Below are positions 1 through 11,002 of a stretch of 64,000 nucleotides of DNA, one piece after another. Position 1 is the stretch's first letter. Every line of letters begins with the position of its first letter. Below the pieces are notes generated by a model. The model saw only the letters and a list, made by a program, of their open reading frames with translations. It was not told where the DNA came from and ran no database searches. This stretch comes from an uncultured Atopobiaceae bacterium (GTDB taxonomy: Bacteria > Actinomycetota > Coriobacteriia > Coriobacteriales > Atopobiaceae): NCBI GenBank assembly GCA_944321515.1, contig CALULO010000006.1:1-64000 (forward strand), read 5' to 3'. Both the position numbers and the translations under genes were made by a program.

Positions 1-84
1 CAGTTCCAGATCGTTGTTTTCGCCCGCTGAGCTGGGCCTATGCCGGAATCTCTCCCACAGAAACCACCGAAGAGCCAAATAATT

Positions 85-290
85 GCATGCACAATCTCAC
101 GGGAGGTTTGCGAATGAGGTTATGCATGCAAACCTTTGAATCAAATCATACGTAACCGGCTTCTTCACAAAGGATAGGGGGCCGGTTGCGCGATTATGCA
201 TGCATTGATACAGCCTTTTGCACGCGCAATCTCGTCAGAAGCCCACAGATGAGGTTGCGCGTGCAAAAAAGTAAACCTCTGCACGCGCAA
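85..290. repeat. Alternating inverted-repeat array (GAGGTTGCGCRTGCAAA family)
   Basis: The first 390 bases hold no credible gene. Copies of a GC(A/G)(T/C)GC-centred element recur with cores near 85, 124, 198, 220, 259 and 281. Several are in opposite orientation, for example a copy ending CACGCGCAATCTC at 220-233 facing GAGGTTGCGCGTGC at 251-264. Core-to-core spacings are 39, 22, 39 and 22 bases where measurable. The same element recurs at 21.15-21.47 kb and 25.92-26.04 kb, so this is a dispersed palindromic repeat rather than a local accident. Function unknown. Confidence 0.7.
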
Positions 291-390
291 GTCGGCGCCC
301 GTGAGCTGTCGCCGTCTGCGAACATTGGCACCGCCTCATGAGTGCGGCGCCCGGCACGCGCCGGCACGCGTCAACGTACGAGCGAGGCGC

Positions 391-1698
391 CTAGCACGCG
401 CCCCCGCACATGAGGTCGATGATCGTCCGGTCCGTCTCGCGCATGCCGCGCGCCGCGAGCACGCCCACGTTGCGGATGGTGTTCTCCACGCCCTTCACCA
501 CGATACCGTCGCCGCCGTAGAACTGCTCGCCCCGCTGCTGCATCTGCATGCCCAACAGGCCCGCCTCCACAGCCGAGGCGATCTTGGCCGCGCAGCTCGC
601 CTTGGCACCGTCGCAGACCATGCCCGAGTCGATGGCCAGCGCGTTCACAATCGTGTGGGCGACCTCGCTGTAGCGGCCGCCCATGAGGTAGGTGATGCCG
701 GCCGCCGCGCCCGCGCCCGCGCTCGTGGCGCCGCAGTAGGCGGACAGCTTGCCGATGCCCGTCTTGAGGTGGATGCTCACTAGGTTGGACACCACAAGGG
801 CCCGCAGCAGCTCGTCCTTGCTCGCGCCCAGCTCGCGGGCGTAGACCACCACGGGCACGCTTGCCGTGACGCCCTGGTTGCCGCTGCCGGAGTTGATGAC
901 CACCGGCAGCTCGCAGCCGCCCATGCGCGCGTCCGAGCCGGCCGCGGCCCATGCCTTGGCGCGGTTTGCGACGCCGTCCCCGTATGCGGCGAGAAGAACG
1001 CTGCCCACGTTGGCTCCCCAGCTTTCGGAGAGCCCGGCCTCGGCGATGGCCATGTTGCACTCAACCTGGCGCTCCAGGACGTCTCGCACGTCGTCGAGGT
1101 CAACCTCGTCGGCAAAGGTCACGATCTGCTCAACCGTGAGGCGGCCGCGGTCGGCGCCCGCGTCCTTCTCGCCGCGGTCGGCGCTGCCGGCCGTGTTGCC
1201 CTCCTCCGCGCACGGGCGCTCAAGCAGGACCTCGCCGTCGCGCTCCAGCCGGATGACGCTCGTGTGGCCGCCCGCGATCTCGCAGAGCGCCGTGTGGCCG
1301 CCCGCCTCGACGCGCACCTGGATGTCAAAGACCCACGACCGTTCCGACGGGTGCACGCGAACCTCGTGCGTGGCGAGAAACTCCTGCATCTGCGCAATCT
1401 GCTCTTCGGTGACGCTGGACAGGACCTCCAGCTCGGCGGTCGCGTCACCGGCAACCACGCCTGCAGCGGTGGCGACCTCGATCCCGCGCGCCCCGCCCGT
1501 GTTGGGCACCACGACGCTCTTCACGTTCTTGATGATGTTGGCGCTTGCCGCCACCTCCACGCGCTCTGGAGGCATGCCCAGAGTCTCGCGGGCGCGCGCT
1601 GCGCAGAGCGCCACGGCGATGGGCTCGGTGCAGCCCATCGCGCAGACGAGCTCCTCGGCGAGAATGGCGACGTAGGCGTCGTAGGTCGTGCGGTCCAT
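391..1698 (-). CDS. cyuA: L-cysteine desulfidase family protein (UPF0597, CyuA/YhaM-like)
   Basis: The 435-residue protein matches the UPF0597/COG3681 family, which includes archaeal L-cysteine desulfidase and E. coli CyuA; these break L-cysteine into pyruvate, sulfide and ammonia using an iron-sulfur cluster. Visible family landmarks are AMGCTEP near the N-terminus, GGCELPVVINSGSGNQG in the middle, and the late cysteines in AYCGATSAG and CDGAKASCA, likely cluster ligands. The ATG at 1698 has GAAGGGG just upstream. It is transcribed away from an amino-acid ABC operon starting at 1931, so the importer may feed it (inference). Length is normal for the family. The desulfidase role is inferred from family membership. 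Confidence 0.85.
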   Translation of the reverse strand: MDRTTYDAYVAILAEELVCAMGCTEPIAVALCAARARETLGMPPERVEVAASANIIKNVKSVVVPNTGGARGIEVATAAGVVAGDATAELEVLSSVTEEQIAQMQEFLATHEVRVHPSERSWVFDIQVRVEAGGHTALCEIAGGHTSVIRLERDGEVLLERPCAEEGNTAGSADRGEKDAGADRGRLTVEQIVTFADEVDLDDVRDVLERQVECNMAIAEAGLSESWGANVGSVLLAAYGDGVANRAKAWAAAGSDARMGGCELPVVINSGSGNQGVTASVPVVVYARELGASKDELLRALVVSNLVSIHLKTGIGKLSAYCGATSAGAGAAAGITYLMGGRYSEVAHTIVNALAIDSGMVCDGAKASCAAKIASAVEAGLLGMQMQQRGEQFYGGDGIVVKGVENTIRNVGVLAARGMRETDRTIIDLMCGGAC

Positions 1699-1861
1699 GG
1701 CAGGCCCCTTCTCGGTGGGCCGACCCGCCAGGGCGACCCGTTACGGCGGTGTTTCTCAGCATACTATCAGCTCGCGCTCCCAACTTTCACGCGCTATCCT
1801 GCCGGAGTGCGCGTAACTTTCTCGCATAAGGGACGCCACCCGGGCGCTCTGGTTGCAAGGG

Positions 1862-1882
1862 GGAGGGGAATGGGTCCCCTCC
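1862..1882 (+). other. Leader stem-loop upstream of the ABC binding protein
   Basis: GGAGGGGA and TCCCCTCC form an 8-bp stem around a 5-base loop in the 5' region of the binding-protein mRNA. There is no T-run, so it is more likely an mRNA structure than a terminator. No known riboswitch is recognised. Confidence 0.35.
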
Positions 1883-1930
1883 GGTTGCGACGCACGGAAG
1901 GGGATTAACGCAAAAGGGAAAGGAACCACC

Positions 1931-2848
1931 ATGACCAACGCCCCCAGCAGGCGATCGCTCTCGCGTCGCGACTTCCTCAAGATGTCCGGCATCTCCGCGC
2001 TGAGCGTAGGGAGCCTGTCCATTCTCACGGCCTGCGGGCCGTCCACGGCGACGACCGGTGATGACAGCGCCGAGGAGACGAACTCCTCCGAGGCAAGCTC
2101 CTTTGGGTCCGACGGCAAGCTCAGGGTCGGCATGGAGGTGGCGTATCCCCCCTACAACTGGCAGGTCTCCGAGCCCACTGACGACACGATGCCCGTTGAC
2201 GGCCTTGACGGCGCCTATGCGGACGGCATCGACGTCTACGTGTCCAAGCATGTCGCCGAGGCCATGGGCCTTGAGGCGGTTGCCGTCAAGCTTGCTTGGT
2301 CTGGCCTTATCGAGGCCCTCAACTCCGGTCAGATTGACTGCATCATCGCCGGCATGACCCCCACGCCCGACCGCGAGGAGTCCATCGACTTCACCGATCC
2401 CTACTTCGTGGGCTACTACGGCCTGCTCACGAGGAAGGACTCGCCGTACGCGAACGCGAACTGCAAGGAGGACCTCGACGGCGCGGCCATCCTCGGCCAG
2501 AAGGACACGCTGCTCGACACCGCGATCGACGAGTACGACAACGTCGAGCACCTCACCCCGGTCGACTCCGTCCCGGCTCAGCTCAGCCACCTCAACGAGG
2601 GCGCCTGCGACTGCATCACCTACAACATCGAGAACCGCGAGGGCCTGCTCGAGGCCAACCCAGACCTCGTGGCCATCGACTTCGACGGCGACTACCGCCT
2701 GTTCGACATCGAGGCGTCCTGCAACATCGGCCTCAAGAAGGGCCAGGAGGATATCGTCGAGCAGATGAACGGGATCCTCGACGACATGTTCACCGACGAC
2801 GAGCGCGACCAGATCTACCAGACGATCATCGCCCGTCAGCCGGCTTAG
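1931..2848 (+). CDS. Amino-acid ABC transporter substrate-binding lipoprotein
   Basis: This is a family-3 (SBP_bac_3) solute-binding protein of 305 residues. The N-terminus carries a twin-arginine-like SRRDFLK segment followed by a hydrophobic stretch and the lipobox LTAC, so it is exported and lipid-anchored. The mature part has the family pattern KLRVGMEVAYPPYNW and FTDPYFVGYYGLL. The ATG at 1931 is chosen because AAAGGAA lies just upstream; an in-frame start at 1853 would put a non-signal extension in front of the signal peptide. It is the first gene of a binding protein-permease-ATPase-peptidase operon. The ligand cannot be read from sequence; a cysteine-related amino acid is possible given the divergent desulfidase gene. 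Confidence 0.9.
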   Translation: MTNAPSRRSLSRRDFLKMSGISALSVGSLSILTACGPSTATTGDDSAEETNSSEASSFGSDGKLRVGMEVAYPPYNWQVSEPTDDTMPVDGLDGAYADGIDVYVSKHVAEAMGLEAVAVKLAWSGLIEALNSGQIDCIIAGMTPTPDREESIDFTDPYFVGYYGLLTRKDSPYANANCKEDLDGAAILGQKDTLLDTAIDEYDNVEHLTPVDSVPAQLSHLNEGACDCITYNIENREGLLEANPDLVAIDFDGDYRLFDIEASCNIGLKKGQEDIVEQMNGILDDMFTDDERDQIYQTIIARQPA

Positions 2849-2873
2849 TTACCTTACGTTATCGGCTACCTGT

Positions 2874-2899
2874 GGCGCCCGTGCGATCGCACGGGCGCC
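2874..2899. other. Perfect 26-bp palindrome between binding protein and permease genes
   Basis: Two 13-base arms beginning GGCGCCCGTGC meet at a central GCGATCGC. No T-run follows. In binding-protein ABC operons such hairpins commonly protect the upstream mRNA and lower expression of downstream membrane genes. The second amino-acid ABC operon in this window has a comparable hairpin in the same place (63738-63768). Confidence 0.7.
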
Positions 2900-2934
2900 T
2901 TCCGCGTTATCACATCCCTAGGAGGAACACCGCT

Positions 2935-4146
2935 ATGAGCACCACCACCGCCGCGTCGGGCGCCGCGGTCGAGAAGCCTCGTGGTCGCGTGGCGTCGCTG
3001 CTGCTTGACGACCACCGCTACGTCTTTCTCGGCACGAGCGCCATTGCGCTTGTCGGGCTTATCCTCGCAAACCAGCCCCACCCCGTCTCGAGCTTCCTGG
3101 CGCTTTCGTATGCTGCCGAGTCCGTCCTGTACTACGTGCTTGTCGCGTGGGTGGTCGTCTCGGCCGTGGCCCTTGTGAACAAGCTGGTCAGGTGGCGTGA
3201 CTACGCCGTCACCTCACCGTTTGCCTCGCCCGTCGCACGCCGCGTCGAGCGAATCGCGTCCTACGTCATCTGCGCGGTCGTCTGCGTGTTCTTCGCCGAT
3301 CGCTGCGCCGTGGGGTTCCTCGACCTTGTGGCCTATGCGACCACGAGCACGTCCAACCCCGACGACTTCTGGGTAAGCTCGATCTACATGCTCTACAACA
3401 TGCGCGGGGTGTACCTCTCCGGCATCGTAACCACGATCGTACTGGCCGTCTTCGGCACCATCATCGCGTTCTTCCTCGCGCTGCTCCTGGTGTTCCTGCG
3501 CATCCAGGCCATTGACCGCTCCGACAACGACTTCGTGAGGTTCGTCAAGGTCGTTGGGTCTGGCTTCGCCCGCGTCTACTCGACCGTCGTCCGCGGCACG
3601 CCGATGATGGTCCAGAGCCTGATTATCTACTTCGGTGGCATCGGCCTGCTCCAGGGGACCGGAATGACGGTCGCGCAGACCCGCGAGGTGTGGTCGCCCT
3701 TCACCGCCGCCCTTGTCACCATCTCCCTCAACTCGACCGCCTACATGATGGAGGTGCTGCGCTCGGGCATCGGTGCCGTCGACTTCGGCCAGACTGAGGC
3801 CGCCCGCTCGCTTGGCCTCTCGCAGTGGCAGGCAATGAGCAAGGTCGTCTTCCCGCAGGGCGTGAAGAACTCCATCCCCGCCCTCTCCAACGAGCTGATC
3901 ATCAACCTCAAGGACTCCTCGGTCCTGTCTGCCATCAGCGTCGTCGACCTCATGTTCGCGACCACCACGATCGCGGGTGCCTACTACCGCCAGATGCAGA
4001 TCTATGTGGTTGCCATGGCCACCTACCTCGTGCTTACGCTCGTGGCCTCGAAGCTGCTTGACATGCTGTCCCACCGTCTCGACGCAGGCGACCTCGGTCC
4101 TGTGCTCGGCACGTCCGATGCCCTGCCCGCCGCCAAGGAACACTAG
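2935..4146 (+). CDS. Amino-acid ABC transporter permease with N-terminal extension
   Basis: The protein has 403 residues, much longer than a usual His/Glu/Gln permease (about 220). Roughly residues 1-160 form an extra region with at least three hydrophobic segments. The rest is a standard HisM-type permease with the EAA loop EAARSLGLSQWQAMSKVVFPQ, which docks the ATPase. The ATG at 2935 follows a strong AGGAGG. It forms the membrane channel for the 1931 binding protein with the 4162 ATPase. The long N-terminal membrane extension is the only unusual point; similar extensions exist in other Gram-positive amino-acid permeases. Confidence 0.9.
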   Translation: MSTTTAASGAAVEKPRGRVASLLLDDHRYVFLGTSAIALVGLILANQPHPVSSFLALSYAAESVLYYVLVAWVVVSAVALVNKLVRWRDYAVTSPFASPVARRVERIASYVICAVVCVFFADRCAVGFLDLVAYATTSTSNPDDFWVSSIYMLYNMRGVYLSGIVTTIVLAVFGTIIAFFLALLLVFLRIQAIDRSDNDFVRFVKVVGSGFARVYSTVVRGTPMMVQSLIIYFGGIGLLQGTGMTVAQTREVWSPFTAALVTISLNSTAYMMEVLRSGIGAVDFGQTEAARSLGLSQWQAMSKVVFPQGVKNSIPALSNELIINLKDSSVLSAISVVDLMFATTTIAGAYYRQMQIYVVAMATYLVLTLVASKLLDMLSHRLDAGDLGPVLGTSDALPAAKEH

Positions 4147-4161
4147 GGGAAGGAGAAACCC

Positions 4162-4947
4162 ATGGCCACAGAACACGTCAGCGCCCCCGGCTCCTCCGAG
4201 CCCCTCATTCGCGTTGAGGACCTGCACAAGTCCTTCGGAAGCAACGTCGTCCTGCGCGGGATCGACCTGTCGGTCTCGCAGGGTGAGGTCGTGACCATCA
4301 TCGGCGCCTCGGGGTCGGGCAAGTCGACCCTGCTGCGCTGCATCAACCTGCTCGAGACGCCGGACTCCGGTCACGTGTGGTTCCACGGCGAGGACCTGAC
4401 CGCCGAGCACGTTAACGTGAACCGCCTGCGCGAGAGCATCGGCATGGTCTTTCAGGGCTTCAACCTGTTCAACAACATGAACGTGCTCGACAACTGCATG
4501 CTCGCCCCGGTTGCCCTCAAGAAGTGCTCCAAGGACGAGGCCCGCGAGCGCGCGCTCACGCACCTCGCCGAGGTGGGCATGGGCGACTTCGCCGGTGCCC
4601 AGGTGACGAGGCTCTCCGGCGGCCAGAAGCAGCGTGTGGCCATTGCCCGCGCCCTGTGCATGGAGCCGGAGATCATGCTCTTCGACGAGCCCACGAGCGC
4701 CCTTGACCCCGAGATCGTCGGCGAGGTCCTCAACGTCATGCGTGACCTTGCGGCGGCGGGCATGACCATGGTCGTGGTCACACACGAGATGGCGTTCGCG
4801 AAGAACGTCTCCGATCGTGTCGTCTTCATGGACCAGGGCGTCATTGCCGAGCAGGGCACTCCCGAGAAGCTCTTCTCGAATCCCGAGCACGCGCGTACGC
4901 GCGAGTTCCTCTCCCGCTACCTCGACGACACGAACGAGGGGAACTAG
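4162..4947 (+). CDS. Amino-acid ABC transporter ATP-binding protein (GlnQ-like)
   Basis: This 261-residue ATPase of the polar amino-acid uptake family shows Walker [10 protein letters not shown], the Q-loop VFQGFNLF, the signature LSGGQKQR, Walker [14 protein letters not shown] and the switch histidine in VVTHEM. The start follows AAGGAGAAACCC. It energises the permease ending 15 bases upstream. The next gene begins 2 bases after its stop, implying translational coupling. Confidence 0.95.
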   Translation: MATEHVSAPGSSEPLIRVEDLHKSFGSNVVLRGIDLSVSQGEVVTIIGASGSGKSTLLRCINLLETPDSGHVWFHGEDLTAEHVNVNRLRESIGMVFQGFNLFNNMNVLDNCMLAPVALKKCSKDEARERALTHLAEVGMGDFAGAQVTRLSGGQKQRVAIARALCMEPEIMLFDEPTSALDPEIVGEVLNVMRDLAAAGMTMVVVTHEMAFAKNVSDRVVFMDQGVIAEQGTPEKLFSNPEHARTREFLSRYLDDTNEGN

Positions 4948-4948
4948 G

Positions 4949-6319
4949 GTGGCGCGCGTCTGGGACTTCTTTGCCAACGAGGGGGACTACCCTGATTTTG
5001 ACGCGGACGGAGCGTGCGGGCGCCTGGCTCGCGCGCTTGCGATCCCGACGGTCGACGGGCCCTCGCGCGAGGAGACCGACTGGGCTGCCTTTGACGAGCT
5101 CGAGGGGCACATGCGCTCGTCCTTCCCGACCCTGTTCTCGATGGCGGAGGTGGAGCACGTCGACCACTCCCTCATGCTCACGCTCCCGGGCTCCGAGCCC
5201 GAGCTGCGCCCCGTGCTCCTTCTGGGTCACATGGACGTGGTCCCCGTCGTCCCGGGTACCGAGGCCGACTGGACCTGGGGCGCCTTCAGCGGGCACCTGG
5301 ACGAAGAGTACGTCTGGGGCCGTGGCGCCATCGACATGACCGACCAGCTCATGGGCAACCTCGAGGCGCTCGAGTACCTCCTCTCCCATGGCGGCCGGCT
5401 GCGCCGCACGGTCATCGTGTGCATGGGCCAGGACGAGGAGACCACCCAGGAGGGCGCCCGCGCCATGGGCCAGGAGCTGCTGCGCCGCGGCGTCCGCGCC
5501 GAGTTCTCGCTTGACGAGGGGGGCTACCTGGTGTCCGACCTGGGCCGTCTGGGCGCTCCCGGGCGCCACGGCCTGATGGTCTATCTCGCCGAGAAGGGCT
5601 ATGCGGACGTGAGGCTCACGGTGCGCAGCGCCGGAGGGCACTCGTCCAACCCCTTTGGCGGCACCTCCCTCGCCACGCTCGCACGCGCCATCGCGCGCGT
5701 GGTCGAGAACGGCTGGCCGAGCGAGATGACCGACCTCACGAGGCAGATGCTCGAGGCTGCCGGGGGCTGCACGGACGTTGACCCAGAGGTTCTCAGGGCC
5801 GACCGAGAGCTCTTCCCGTACGTGACCACCACCATCGCGCCGGACATCATCACGGGCTCGTCCTCCCAGGCCAACGTCATGCCCCAGGATATGACCGCAA
5901 CCATCAACTTCCGCCTGCTCGAGGGCACGACCTGCGCCGACGTGCTCGAGCGCGTGCGCACGCTCGTGGCCGACCTCCCCGTGGAGGTCAAGCTCATCGA
6001 GGAGGTGAGCAACGACCCCTCGCACGTGTCCGTCCTGGACGGGGTTGCCCGCGAGGCGCTCGAGGACGCCTGCGGGAGGTACTTCCGCGAGCCGGCCACG
6101 GGAGAGGCGCTGCCCCTCGTGCCCTCGCTTCTGCTCGGGGCTTCCGATTCTCGCATGTACGAGTGCGTCTGTGACGCCTGCCTGCGCTTCTCGCCCTTTG
6201 TCGCCGACGACGAGGAGGTCGAGCGCGGGGTGCACGGCACCGACGAGCGCATCACGCGCCGAGCCTACGCACAGGGGATTCGCTTCCTCATACGCGTGCT
6301 CGAGAACGCCTGCCGCTGA
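4949..6319 (+). CDS. M20-family metallopeptidase (dipeptidase/deacylase type)
   Basis: The 456-residue protein has the zinc-peptidase M20 pattern: HMDVVPV supplies the first metal histidine and catalytic Asp, GRGAIDMTD the bridging Asp, and GQDEETTQEGA the general-base and metal Glu pair. A dimerisation-like segment with GGHSSNPFGGTSLATLARA follows. The GTG start at 4949 is preferred because GAGGGGAAC sits at the usual distance and it begins directly after the ATPase stop. Being the last gene of an amino-acid uptake operon suggests it trims imported dipeptides or N-acyl amino acids; the exact substrate is unknown. Confidence 0.88.
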   Translation: MARVWDFFANEGDYPDFDADGACGRLARALAIPTVDGPSREETDWAAFDELEGHMRSSFPTLFSMAEVEHVDHSLMLTLPGSEPELRPVLLLGHMDVVPVVPGTEADWTWGAFSGHLDEEYVWGRGAIDMTDQLMGNLEALEYLLSHGGRLRRTVIVCMGQDEETTQEGARAMGQELLRRGVRAEFSLDEGGYLVSDLGRLGAPGRHGLMVYLAEKGYADVRLTVRSAGGHSSNPFGGTSLATLARAIARVVENGWPSEMTDLTRQMLEAAGGCTDVDPEVLRADRELFPYVTTTIAPDIITGSSSQANVMPQDMTATINFRLLEGTTCADVLERVRTLVADLPVEVKLIEEVSNDPSHVSVLDGVAREALEDACGRYFREPATGEALPLVPSLLLGASDSRMYECVCDACLRFSPFVADDEEVERGVHGTDERITRRAYAQGIRFLIRVLENACR

Positions 6320-6425
6320 CGGCTCACGGGGCGCCCCGCCGGTTCTCGGCGTGGGCGCCCCGTCGTATGGGCGTCGGGCGCGAGGTGATGGTAGGATTTG
6401 CCTGAGCCGACAGCGAGGAGGAAGC

Positions 6426-8363
6426 ATGAGGGACGGGTTCGTCAAGGTCGCGGCGGTAACGCCGGAGGTGCGCGTCGCGGACGTCCCCTTCAACGTGGGG
6501 GCTTGCGTCGAGGCGGCCCGACGGGCGGTCGAGAAGGACGGCGCGGCCGTCGTCGTGCTGCCCGAGCTGGCGCTTACGGCGTATACCTGCGAGGACCTCT
6601 TCTGGCAGGAGGCGCTGCTGCGCGCCGCCGAGGACGGGCTCGCCGACTTTGCCACAGCAACGGAGGACCTTGACGCGCTCGTCCTGGTGGGAGTCCCCGT
6701 GCGCGCCGGCGGCAAGCTCTACAACTGCGCCGCCGTCCTGGCGAACGGCGAGCTGCTCGGCCTGGTTCCCAAGACGCATATCCCCACCTACAACGAGTTC
6801 TACGAGGGGCGTCACTTCACTCCCGGCCCGGCAGAGCCCGTGCTCGTCTCGTTTGCCGGGCACCCTGACGTGCCCATGGGCACGGACCTGCTCTTCGCCT
6901 GTGAGGAGGTGCCCGAGCTCGTGGTGGCGGCGGAGATCTGCGAGGACCTCTGGGTGCCCAACCCGCCCTCCGTGGCCCACGCCCAGGCGGGCGCTACGCT
7001 CGTCTGCAACCTCTCTGCGTCCAACGCCATCGTGGGCAAGGCGGACTATCGGCGCGCCCTCGTGACCAGCCAGAGCGCCCGTCTCATCTGCGGCTACGTC
7101 TACGCCAGCGCAGGTACCGGGGAGTCCACGCAGGACCTCGTCTTCTCTGGCCACGACCTCGTCGCGGAGAACGGTCGGCTGCTCGCGGAGGGTGCGCCCT
7201 TCGGCGGCGGCCGGGCGGTCACCGAGCTTGACGTGCGGCTGCTCGCCCAGGAGCGCACGCGCATGTCCACCTTCGAGTGCGCCCCGGCTCCCGAGGAGTC
7301 TGGCTATGGCACGGTGTACTTCTCGCTGGGGGAGCGCGCCGTCCAGGAGACCAAGCTCACTCGCTGGGTGGACCCACACCCCTTTGTGCCGTCCGACCCC
7401 GCGCGTCGTGCGGAGCGCTGCGAGGACGTCTTCAACATCCAGGCGCACGGCCTGGCCAAGCGGCTCTCCCACACGCACTCCCGCCGCGCGGTGATCGGCC
7501 TCTCGGGCGGCCTGGACTCCACGCTTGCCCTGCTCGTGACCGTGCGCGCCTTTGACCTGCTGGGACTCGAGCGCTCGGGGGTCATCGCCGTGACCATGCC
7601 GGGCTTCGGCACCACGGATCGCACCTACAACAACGCCTGCGAGCTCGCCTGTACCGTCGGCGCGGAGCTGCGCGAGGTCGGCATCGCCGACGCCGTGCGC
7701 CAGCACTTCTCCGACATAGGCCACGACGAGTCCGTCCACGACGTCACCTACGAGAACTCGCAGGCGCGTGAGCGCACGCAGATCCTCATGGACGTTGCCA
7801 ACCAGGAAGGCGGCCTGGTCATCGGCACCGGCGACCTCTCCGAGCTGGCGCTGGGGTGGGCCACCTACAACGGGGACCACATGTCCATGTACGCCGTCAA
7901 CGCGAGCGTGCCCAAGACGCTTGTGCGCCATCTCGTGCGCTACGTGGCCGACACCTGCGGGGACGCCGCCGAGGCGGAGGTGCTCCTGGATGTGCTGGAC
8001 ACGCCCGTCTCGCCGGAGCTCCTGCCCGCGACGGGGGACGGAAAGATCTCGCAGCGGACGGAGGACCTTGTTGGTCCCTACGAGCTGCACGACTTCTTCC
8101 TCTACGAGGTTCTGCGCCGCGGGACGGCCCCTCACAAGGTCTACCGCCTTGCCCGCTATGCCCTGGGCGAGAAGTACGACGACGAGACGATCCTCGTCTG
8201 GCTCAAGGTCTTCTACCGCCGCTACTTCGCCCAGCAGTTCAAGAGGAGCTGCCTGCCCGATGGCCCGAAGGTCGGCTCCGCGGCGGTGAGTCCGCGCGGC
8301 GACCTCCGCATGCCGTCGGACGCCTGCGCCACGCTCTGGCTTGCGGAGCTCGAGGAGCTGTAG
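6426..8363 (+). CDS. nadE: Glutamine-dependent NAD+ synthetase
   Basis: This two-domain enzyme of 645 residues performs the last step of NAD synthesis, amidating nicotinate adenine dinucleotide. The N-terminal nitrilase-like glutaminase has its triad in LPELALTAY (Glu), [14 protein letters not shown] (Lys) and AEICEDLW (Cys). The C-terminal synthetase has the ATP pyrophosphatase loop [12 protein letters not shown] and [23 protein letters not shown]. The ATG at 6426 follows GAGGAGGAAGC. It appears to be a single-gene unit about 105 bases after the M20 peptidase gene. Confidence 0.95.
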   Translation: MRDGFVKVAAVTPEVRVADVPFNVGACVEAARRAVEKDGAAVVVLPELALTAYTCEDLFWQEALLRAAEDGLADFATATEDLDALVLVGVPVRAGGKLYNCAAVLANGELLGLVPKTHIPTYNEFYEGRHFTPGPAEPVLVSFAGHPDVPMGTDLLFACEEVPELVVAAEICEDLWVPNPPSVAHAQAGATLVCNLSASNAIVGKADYRRALVTSQSARLICGYVYASAGTGESTQDLVFSGHDLVAENGRLLAEGAPFGGGRAVTELDVRLLAQERTRMSTFECAPAPEESGYGTVYFSLGERAVQETKLTRWVDPHPFVPSDPARRAERCEDVFNIQAHGLAKRLSHTHSRRAVIGLSGGLDSTLALLVTVRAFDLLGLERSGVIAVTMPGFGTTDRTYNNACELACTVGAELREVGIADAVRQHFSDIGHDESVHDVTYENSQARERTQILMDVANQEGGLVIGTGDLSELALGWATYNGDHMSMYAVNASVPKTLVRHLVRYVADTCGDAAEAEVLLDVLDTPVSPELLPATGDGKISQRTEDLVGPYELHDFFLYEVLRRGTAPHKVYRLARYALGEKYDDETILVWLKVFYRRYFAQQFKRSCLPDGPKVGSAAVSPRGDLRMPSDACATLWLAELEEL

Positions 8364-8370
8364 GGAGGAG

Positions 8371-8419
8371 GCGAGCCGCACGCCATGCCCGCAGGCGGCG
8401 GGTGCGGCGTGCGGCTCGC
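8371..8419 (+). terminator. Hairpin downstream of nadE
   Basis: A 14-bp stem, GCGAGCCGCACGCC paired with GGCGTGCGGCTCGC, starts 8 bases after the nadE stop. It lacks a T-run, so it may be a weak terminator or an mRNA 3' end stabiliser. Confidence 0.5.
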
Positions 8420-8471
8420 CCGTGTGGCGCTCGCGTGCCCGTGGGCGGCAGCGCACGGCCGCGATTCTGGC

Positions 8472-8505
8472 GTTCTTCTCGCCGGCTGGCCCCCTTTCTT
8501 CTCGC
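8472..8505 (-). repeat. Two copies of the GGCGAGAAGAA motif (reverse orientation)
   Basis: TTCTTCTCGCC occurs at 8472-8482 and 8495-8505 in the nadE-groES gap. The same motif recurs at many other non-coding places in the window. Confidence 0.65.
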
Positions 8506-8524
8506 CTGCGCTTCTTGCCCTCAG

Positions 8525-8552
8525 AAAATCTAAGTGCTGCGACTAAGATTTT
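8525..8552 (+). promoter_or_regulatory. AT-rich inverted repeat upstream of groES
   Basis: AAAATCTAAGT and ACTAAGATTTT form 11-base arms with one mismatch around GCTGCG, followed by more T. It could be a terminator for nadE or an operator overlapping a groESL promoter (TATAAG at 8567, TATGAT at 8587). The standard HrcA operator CIRCE (TTAGCACTC-N9-GAGTGCTAA) is not visible here. Confidence 0.4.
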
Positions 8553-8677
8553 TTCTAGCGAGGTGGTATAAGCCAGCGCGTGTGGGTATGATTCTGAACG
8601 TTGGCTAGAGCGGTGCGAGACAACACGGCACCGCGCAAACGCGCCCGCACGGGCGCCTCAGAAGGAGGTTCTTGAAC

Positions 8678-8968
8678 ATGACTCTGAAGCCGCTGGGTGA
8701 TCGCGTCCTCGTGAAGCCGGCCCCCAAGGAGGAGAAGACTTCTACGGGTCTCTACATCTCGAGTGGTGCGCAGGAGAAGCCTCAGCGTGGCGAGGTCATC
8801 GCCGTGGGCGCTGGCAAGATGAACGACAAGGGCGAGCGCGTCGCCATGGACGTCAAGCCGGGCGACCAGGTCTTCTACGGCAAGTTCGGCGGCAACGAGG
8901 TCAAGATCGACGGCGAGGACTACCTGCTGCTCCGCGCCGACGACATCTACGCCGTCATCGAGGACTAG
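8678..8968 (+). CDS. groES: Co-chaperonin GroES
   Basis: This 96-residue GroES cap contains LKPLGDRVLVKP at the N-terminus, the mobile-loop region around TSTGLYI and the GDQVFYGKFGG segment. It forms the heptameric lid of the GroEL folding chamber. The ATG at 8678 lies 9 bases after AGGAGG; an in-frame TTG two codons earlier is too close to that site. The 5' leader contains a GCGGTGC/GCACCGC hairpin at 8610-8634. It precedes groEL by 54 bases. Confidence 0.97.
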   Translation: MTLKPLGDRVLVKPAPKEEKTSTGLYISSGAQEKPQRGEVIAVGAGKMNDKGERVAMDVKPGDQVFYGKFGGNEVKIDGEDYLLLRADDIYAVIED

Positions 8969-9010
8969 CTGGCGGGCACTGCCGCGCCTACGTGCGAAAT
9001 CACATTCTGA

Positions 9011-10663
<1,653 letters not shown>

Positions 10664-10691
10664 GCCCGCGTCTGAGCTGACATGACCCAGG

Positions 10692-10756
10692 GCCCCGGGT
10701 TTCCGCGCAGAGGTACGCTTCGCAAAGCCTCTGCCTCGGAAATCCGGGGCTTTTTT
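10692..10756 (+). terminator. Rho-independent terminator of groESL
   Basis: A long interrupted stem (GCCCCGG...TTTCCG outside, GCAGAGG/CCTCTGC inside) closes with CGGAAA...CCGGGGC and is followed by six T residues at 10751-10756. Confidence 0.9.
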
Positions 10757-10899
10757 GTTTGCGACCGTTGCCTCGGGGCCACGGCTCTTGCGACCTGCGC
10801 CCGAGGCCTCCGACTTGCCGCGCGGCAGAGCCCGTCTGTGACGTGGCGCTCTCGCTCTGCGGTGCCGGCCGCCGCTCGGCGCCCGGACACAACCAATGG

Positions 10900-10928
10900 T
10901 TGAGCTTGCAGGTAGACTGGGGTATCCG
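10900..10928 (+). promoter_or_regulatory. Candidate promoter of the XRE regulator gene
   Basis: TTGAGC at 10900 and TATCCG at 10923 are 17 bases apart. A near-palindrome CAACCAATGGTTG overlaps the -35, and GGTTGAG/CTCAACC pairs around the region, so autoregulation is possible. The rest of 10757-11002 holds nothing else recognisable. Confidence 0.4.
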
Positions 10929-11002
10929 AATGGTTGGTGGAACTCAACCGCCGGCGGTGGCACAGTGGGTGGCGCCAGGAGACCCCAAAGAAAGGACACA
11001 CC

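Noticed and set aside
3214..4977. 587-codon frame opposite the first importer operon
   Set aside because: Antisense shadow of the permease and ATPase genes.
8520..8670. HrcA/CIRCE operator before groES
   Set aside because: TTAGCACTC or its complement is not present at the needed spacing.
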